Assembly: GCF_036327775.1 (NCBI RefSeq)
Contig: NZ_CP109598.1
Coordinates: 2,046,001 to 2,110,000 of the forward strand
Reading direction: 5' to 3'
DNA length: 64,000 nucleotides
Source of the DNA: Streptomyces sp. NBC_01498
GTDB taxonomy: Bacteria > Actinomycetota > Actinomycetes > Streptomycetales > Streptomycetaceae
The notes beneath the pieces are model-generated. The model was not told the DNA's origin, ran no database searches, and saw nothing but the letters and a program-made list of their open reading frames with translations. Each line of letters begins with the position of its first letter. Position 1 is the first letter of the stretch. Below are positions 63,901-64,000 of this stretch, in pieces. The position numbers and the translations under genes were made by a program.

Positions 63901-64000
63901 CGGCGGGAGCCCCGGGCACCTCGGCGGAATCGGCCGTCACCGCTTTACGGGGCCCTGCCGGGCCCTGGGACCCGCCGCGCGTGCCGCTCTTGCCCCGAGG
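60971..64000 (-). CDS. cvnA: Conservon sensor kinase CvnA (probably 5' partial)
   Basis: At least 989 aa. GTG 63940 could start it, but no ribosome site precedes it and the frame stays open to the right edge, so the true start is probably outside. Order: membrane helix (VVAVAVVGATVVAAGM), a large extracellular sensor domain with an acidic Asp/Glu/Asn/Gly repeat (about 93-120), second helix (ALLGGLLIVAVGASTAVA), HAMP, dimerisation helix with FRIDHMATVMRRHSENLLVL, HATPase (ELLENATSFSPPDA, VEDKGIGM, GLRVASLLGTRHG) and a long disordered tail. TTGA overlap with cvnB. Ligand unknown. Confidence 0.92.
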   Translation of the reverse strand, partial: PRGKSGTRGGSQGPAGPRKAVTADSAEVPGAPAGKRVRVRSRLVVAVAVVGATVVAAGMPAILGSSAELNDAQRLVTLAELNRQSAVLAHSLADERDDVVVHIAAGREEAASGESDSGAENSDGGENGDGDENSDGDENSDDAPGAAAAARVDRQIDEIDASASPGLRRDLSTVPSIRRTALTGKGTALEAYQAYTDVIAKLHAVGDEVAEKTPPGTAQGTRAPAALGRAVEQASATRGLLLAALAVPEPRSAEPEFDPVTGLPVEADDADAAGNDRARDELSAAAQQARVHELASLADFDQAAGAEARESLATTVTGPDVTAAEKYLTRLADSPELSDSDRDANREKVEASLSSRIEQMRGVESGIGSSGLKRLEQLRDDGVTSLELSIALLGGLLIVAVGASTAVARTLTRPLAVLRIGAARIAAAPATEEPVRFTGRNDEFGQVVRSLNDLHAQFLDVSARAEKLDSDRTGLIGARQSVADQRAELQERTAGITAQLEALRHTVHDTFVNLSLRSLGLVERQLGVIEGLEEREQDPDRLAVLFRIDHMATVMRRHSENLLVLAGHEYGGTYAGPVPLVDVLRAAVSEIEEYERITIRSLPPHAQLAGFAADDISHLVAELLENATSFSPPDAHVELSGWLLENGDVMLSVEDKGIGMPAERITELNERFADPEGYRPKPAVPGKQAKSGKPAKSAKAVTGGAKSEGTGEGTGENGAVEADGSGLGLRVASLLGTRHGVGISFRENPQGGLAAVVVLPGALLPTVPPVAAPHQTPAAGAAPALRLPGSAAEVNSNQLPGRSDQEARESADDPYAIGPDSHERVADIAADEDGDDAGTDVTGPTADTPEPATEPASGSAAALATEADADPVTDPVTDTGLPKRTPKVLKADDTTAGRPGSVDADALRRRLGGFHRGAKDGRRDADAELLEQTEVTVTQTEVTPDQNQDRVPDGIQNRIQDQDQKQDQKHAQRQKRSPRNSSVPRQQNAAEGTDVRTDDSGETVEEARS

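Overview
The window is a piece of an actinobacterial chromosome, almost certainly Streptomyces or a close relative. The evidence is very high GC, GTG/TTG starts, short ATGA/TTGA/TAATG gene overlaps, a CBM2-FnIII-GH18 chitinase behind paired chitin-type promoter repeats, a complete conservon (CvnA-D), Ku with a Lys/Ala-rich tail and a stand-alone LigD-type polymerase. No phage, transposase, integrase or CRISPR array was found.

Layout. 1-2882 (+): the end of a sensor kinase, its NarL-type regulator, then a secreted chitinase. 3020-29172 (all -): the conserved actinobacterial core block, read right to left: single-domain response regulator, ArgS-like NrtL, lysA, hom, thrC, thrB, rho, a secreted trypsin-like protease, rpmE, prfA, prmC, a Sua5-type synthase, a low-molecular-weight phosphatase homologue, a WecA-type transferase, the ATP synthase operon atpIBEFHAGDC and a DUF2550 protein. 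It couples lysine/threonine synthesis, transcription and translation termination, tRNA modification and energy production. A tRNA-Arg(CCG) with a U-tract terminator lies at 29347-29475.

30445-38341 (+): a NIT-type sensor kinase and a Roadblock protein (half a conservon), followed by a branched-chain-type ABC importer whose two permeases are fused. 38423-44909 (-): an FAD monooxygenase with an 11-bp phased repeat array in its promoter, a GH97 glycosidase with C-terminal binding domains, a large intergenic region with 154-bp tandem repeats, and ku. 44951-51855 (+): LigD-type polymerase divergent from ku, a zinc-ribbon protein, a RodA/FtsW-PBP pair, an amidase and an AurF-like diiron oxygenase. 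51958-57954: a small surface protein, a 90-aa unknown whose 3' end is repeated downstream, a pseudokinase-beta-propeller protein and an NlpC/P60 hydrolase. 57968-64000 (-): conservon cvnABCD followed by a styrene/indole-type monooxygenase; cvnA probably runs off the right edge.

Most notable: the LMW phosphatase homologue has Ser in place of the catalytic Cys; an ArgS remnant (NrtL) sits where other actinobacteria keep argS; the half-conservon is joined to an importer; SigR-type promoters precede rpmE and probably rho; two CRP-like boxes precede the atp operon; and several intergenic repeat families are present. I see no single proven new system. The half-conservon/importer locus is the best candidate for new biology.
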